DNA of 7,009 nt from CAYQUV01 sp964421005 (GTDB lineage Bacteria; Patescibacteriota; Minisyncoccia; Minisyncoccales; CG1-02-41-26): the NCBI GenBank assembly GCA_964421005.1, contig CAYQUV010000037.1, forward strand, positions 1-7,009, read 5' to 3'. The stretch's first letter is position 1. Each line of letters opens with the position of its first letter. Shown one piece after another: positions 4,363 to 7,009 of this stretch. Below the pieces are notes generated by a model, which searched no databases, was not told where the DNA came from, and saw only the letters and a program-made list of their open reading frames with translations. The position numbers and the translations under genes are program-made.

Positions 4363-5065
4363 TATAGATTTTACAAACACTTTTCAACCTTTTAAGTCTT
4401 TTGATAACCGAAAGAATAGTAAAAAACAAACTTATTAAAATAACTATCGGTATAATAAACTTTGCTAAACCCCCTATTTTCATTATAGAAAAATTGTAAA
4501 GTCCATGTAAAGTAGTAACTATCCCCAGTCCGGCTAAAAACAAAAGTTTTCTCCATTTTAAATGTAAAAAAGAAAGAGCCAGGAAGTAACCTAAAAGGGC
4601 AGAGCAGAGGGCATGTAAGATGGTGGCTGAGACGAAACGACAAGCCATTGTTTCCAAAGCTTTGCCGACTGTTAAAAACGGATGAAAATTGGTAAGAACC
4701 AAAATATTTTCCAAAGCGGCAAATCCGAGGGCAGCAATAATCATATAGAGCAGAAGGTCAAAAGATTCGTCCATTTCAGAATTTTTAAAAACCCAGATTC
4801 TAACCACCAGATACTTCAAATATTCTTCAATCAAGGCTCCTCCAAGAAAAATAATTAAAATTGGATTTAGAGTTTTGTTTTCAAAAAAAGAAAGCGAGAA
4901 TTGAAAACCCTTTTCCAAAAGTATGGCAAAAAAAGCTGCTACCATCCCGAGAAAGAAAATCTTCAGAATCATCCTATTTGATTCAGGATGGCTGTCTTTT
5001 TTCAAATAAAAGAGAAGCCAGACAATACTGGGCAGAAAACCGAAGAGATAAAGAAGATAGTTCAT
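4355..5065 (-). CDS. PrsW-family intramembrane metalloprotease
   Basis: From the ATG at 5065 the protein has 236 residues and about seven or eight hydrophobic segments. An in-frame TTG at 5083 would add six residues, but neither start has a clear ribosome binding site and ATG is preferred. The PrsW family motifs are present in order: EEYLK (residues 80-84), GFAALEN (114-120), a helix with RFVSATILH (His 151) and TLHGLYNF (His 187, Asn 191). The two glutamates and the histidines are the expected metal-binding and catalytic residues. In Bacillus subtilis PrsW cuts an anti-sigma factor at site 1. The family as a whole is broad, and the substrate here is unknown because no anti-sigma gene is in the window. 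The gene begins 41 bp after the valS stop on the same strand without a terminator, so it is probably cotranscribed with valS. The end is basic (KRLKRLKS), suggesting a cytoplasmic tail. Confidence 0.9.
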   Translation of the reverse strand: MNYLLYLFGFLPSIVWLLFYLKKDSHPESNRMILKIFFLGMVAAFFAILLEKGFQFSLSFFENKTLNPILIIFLGGALIEEYLKYLVVRIWVFKNSEMDESFDLLLYMIIAALGFAALENILVLTNFHPFLTVGKALETMACRFVSATILHALCSALLGYFLALSFLHLKWRKLLFLAGLGIVTTLHGLYNFSIMKIGGLAKFIIPIVILISLFFTILSVIKRLKRLKSVCKIYNM

Positions 5066-5106
5066 GTAGTTTAAATTTTGCAATTTTCAATTAACAATTC
5101 TCTTGA

Positions 5107-7009
5107 TTAGACTCTCCAGAACTTATGCGCTTTTGGCCAGTTTTCAATCATTAAACATTTCTTTTTCTCCTTCAAAGGTAATTTCTGGTAAATTTCTTCG
5201 GTGATAAATGGAATAAAGGGATGAAGAATTTTGAGAGAACTTAACAAAACATATAACAAGATATTTTTTGTTTTTTCTGCTTCTTTGCCCTCTTTGTTTA
5301 TTTGTTTTTTGCTTTTTTCTATATAATTGTCGCAAAAATCATGCCAGAAGAAATGATAAACGGTCTGGGCAGCTTGGCCAAATTTAAAATTTTCTAAATC
5401 TTTATCAACTAACTTTATGACTTTTGAAAGAGATTTCAATATTTTTTTATCGGCCTGAGACAAATTTTTGATTTTTTCGATATCTTTGTCAGAAACTTTC
5501 TTTTTAGAATTGCCAATCTGGAGCAGTACATAACGGGAGGCATTCCAGATTTTATTACAGAATTTTTTAGCCATCAGAATATTATTCTCGTCAAATCTCA
5601 AATCCTGAAGCCCGGTAATCTGCCAAGTCAATCCGAAACGGGTGGCATCTGCTCCGTATTTTTCAACCAAATCCAAAGGATTAACACCGGTCCCGAGAGA
5701 TTTTGACATTCTTTCTCCTTTTTTTGTTAGGACAGTCGGATGAATAAGAACTTTTGGAAATGGAATTTTCTTCATAAACTCCAAACCAGAAAAAATCATC
5801 CGGGCCACCCACAAATTTATAATATCACGGGCCGTAACTAAAACCCGGGATGGATAAAATGTTTTTAAATCCTTTTTCTTTTTTGGCCAGCCCAAAGTGG
5901 CAAACGGCCATAGAGCCGAAGAAAACCAAGTGTCAAGAACATCTGTTTCTTGTTTTAATTTTCCTTTTTTACAAAAAGGACATTTTTTTGATGAATAATC
6001 ACTGCCAACCAAAGGGGGGCAGGTCCTTTCAAATTTATATGTGTAAATCCAGACAGGCGTGTCAATGCCTACTTTTTTCCCCGGATAGTGCTTTTTGAAA
6101 GCGGCAATTAACTCTTCCCGTTTATTGTATGTTTTCCAGTGTTTTTTGTTTTTTAGATTAATTTTACCGACAGTTGTTCTTTTTGCTTCTTTGATTGTTG
6201 CTATTCCGAAAATTTCACCGGTGGCGCTGTTTTCAAAAGCAACTTTGTCGCCGATTTTTAAGTTGTGATTGCGCAAACGGTAGGTTTGTCTTTTGTTGTC
6301 AAAAACCTGAGAGACAACATCACCGGCAAACCCCATTTTAGAAACGGCATTTTTGATTTTTTGTTCTGAATACTGGCAATACCATACCGGCAGGCGATGG
6401 CCCCACCAAATTTGCCTTGAAATGCACCAATCCCTTATATCCTTCATCCAATTAAAATAAATTTTTTCAAAGTTTTTTGGATAAAACCTAATTTTACCGC
6501 TTCTAACAACTTCTGTTGACATCTTTTTGAGAGAGGGCAGTGGTTTGGCGGCATCCATTTTCAAAAACCATTGTTTGGAAGGTATAATCTCAATTGTTGT
6601 TCCGCAGCGATAGCATTTCGGGAGCGAAATATTATATTTTTCTTCTTTTTTTAAAAATTTTGTTTTTTTGAGTTCTTTAATTATTTTTTCCCGGGCTTGG
6701 ATTACGGGCAGACCTTGATAAGCTCCGGGGGTGTTTTTGCTCATTTTTCCTCTTTCATCAATAACATCAATCATCGGCAGATTATGCTTTATACCGATTT
6801 CGTAATCCTTTAAATCATGGCTTGGAGTTACTTTTACGGCTCCGGTGCCGAATTCTGGGTTAACTAAATTATCGGCGACAATCGGGATTTCTCGGTCAAC
6901 AATCGGCAGAATTACGGTTTTACCGATTAACCCTTTATATCTTTTATCTTTAGGATTTACAGCCACAGCAGTGTCGCCCAGCATTGTTTCGGGCCTGGTG
7001 GTAGCCACA
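5107..7009 (-). CDS. valS: Valyl-tRNA synthetase, C-terminal 633 residues (5' end outside the window)
   Basis: ValRS charges tRNA-Val with valine in the cytoplasm. The gene is cut by the right edge: the first visible residues, (V)ATTRPETMLGDTAVAV, belong to the CP1 editing domain, so the N-terminus and HIGH motif are missing. Fragment numbering starts at 7008. The editing domain continues to VKVTPSHD (58-65). A Cys pair is in CYRCGTT (132-138), and catalytic-core motifs include SKQWFLKM (144-151), DWCISRQIWWGHR (193-205) and DVLDTWFSSALWP (356-368). The KMSKS loop reads RMSKS (433-437), and the anticodon-binding helical domain is at about 515-625. Two oddities are seen. About 115 extra residues with an ASCH-like fold pattern are inserted after PVWYC (211). 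The protein also ends at ENWPKAHKFWRV without the C-terminal coiled-coil arm usual in bacterial ValRS. The PrsW-like gene follows closely. Confidence 0.97.
   Translation of the reverse strand, partial: VATTRPETMLGDTAVAVNPKDKRYKGLIGKTVILPIVDREIPIVADNLVNPEFGTGAVKVTPSHDLKDYEIGIKHNLPMIDVIDERGKMSKNTPGAYQGLPVIQAREKIIKELKKTKFLKKEEKYNISLPKCYRCGTTIEIIPSKQWFLKMDAAKPLPSLKKMSTEVVRSGKIRFYPKNFEKIYFNWMKDIRDWCISRQIWWGHRLPVWYCQYSEQKIKNAVSKMGFAGDVVSQVFDNKRQTYRLRNHNLKIGDKVAFENSATGEIFGIATIKEAKRTTVGKINLKNKKHWKTYNKREELIAAFKKHYPGKKVGIDTPVWIYTYKFERTCPPLVGSDYSSKKCPFCKKGKLKQETDVLDTWFSSALWPFATLGWPKKKKDLKTFYPSRVLVTARDIINLWVARMIFSGLEFMKKIPFPKVLIHPTVLTKKGERMSKSLGTGVNPLDLVEKYGADATRFGLTWQITGLQDLRFDENNILMAKKFCNKIWNASRYVLLQIGNSKKKVSDKDIEKIKNLSQADKKILKSLSKVIKLVDKDLENFKFGQAAQTVYHFFWHDFCDNYIEKSKKQINKEGKEAEKTKNILLYVLLSSLKILHPFIPFITEEIYQKLPLKEKKKCLMIENWPKAHKFWRV
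6034..6303 (-). other. ASCH-like (PUA-related) domain inserted in ValRS
   Basis: Fragment residues about 236-325 carry the ASCH pattern. An opening K-x-QTYRLRNHNL is followed by KIGDKVAFENSATGEIFG, the strand IATIKEAKRTTVGKI, a helix (KREELIAAFKKHYPG) and a closing strand DTPVWIYTYKF. ASCH domains are PUA-related and predicted to bind RNA. The domain lies between PVWYC and the CPFC of a probable zinc site (C211, C330, C343, C346), so the insertion splits the metal-binding knuckle. A link to tRNA binding or editing is plausible but inferred, and the domain call is from memory of the pattern only. Confidence 0.7.

Noticed and set aside
5850..6098. Plus-strand open frame of 82 codons opposite valS
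   Set aside because: It is antisense to well-conserved ValRS motifs and the ASCH-like insert, and no ribosome binding site is apparent.
1..7009. CRISPR array or insertion sequence
   Set aside because: No regularly spaced direct repeats with unique spacers, and no transposase or terminal inverted repeats. The only tandem repeat is coding (3607-3660).

Overview
The window looks like a piece of a small-genome, AT-rich bacterium of the Patescibacteria (Candidate Phyla Radiation), most likely on the Parcubacteria side. Three things point that way: a run of short VirB2/TrbC-like pilin proteins of the kind common in that group, a valyl-tRNA synthetase with an ASCH-like insertion and no C-terminal arm, and a low-GC coding style with little Shine-Dalgarno use. 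UGA ends one of the genes and no gene reads through UGA, so nothing suggests the UGA-as-glycine code of Gracilibacteria/SR1. The taxonomic call is inference and no marker gene fixes it.

Positions 24-2585 (plus strand) hold five tandem paralogous genes for secreted, two-helix pilin-like membrane proteins. Each has a signal peptide, a variable cysteine-bearing outer segment, a first membrane helix, a conserved G(D/N)PER basic turn, a second helix and a C-terminal R(F/Y)-x-x-G-(V/I). They look like one operon and end at a strong hairpin terminator at 2634-2675. No other secretion-system gene lies in the window, so the machine they serve is not shown here.

Positions 2677-2820 hold a well-formed promoter and a tRNA-Leu(UAG) gene. 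A perfect-consensus sigma70-type promoter at 2856-2884 then drives two small predicted lipoproteins (2986-3279 and 3316-3747). Their base composition and strong ribosome binding sites differ from the pilin genes. The second carries a Tyr-rich tail with tandem YYRPYG repeats. A long hairpin at 3766-3800 closes the unit and may serve both strands.

From 3832 to the right edge everything is on the minus strand: an Hsp20 small heat-shock protein, a PrsW-family intramembrane protease and the C-terminal part of valyl-tRNA synthetase. The synthetase gene runs off the right edge. The protease gene starts a few tens of bases after valS and is probably cotranscribed with it. Hsp20 follows a 58-bp gap that contains an 11-bp inverted repeat.

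The most notable items are the nested five-member pilin array with shifting cysteines and the ASCH-like domain inside ValRS.
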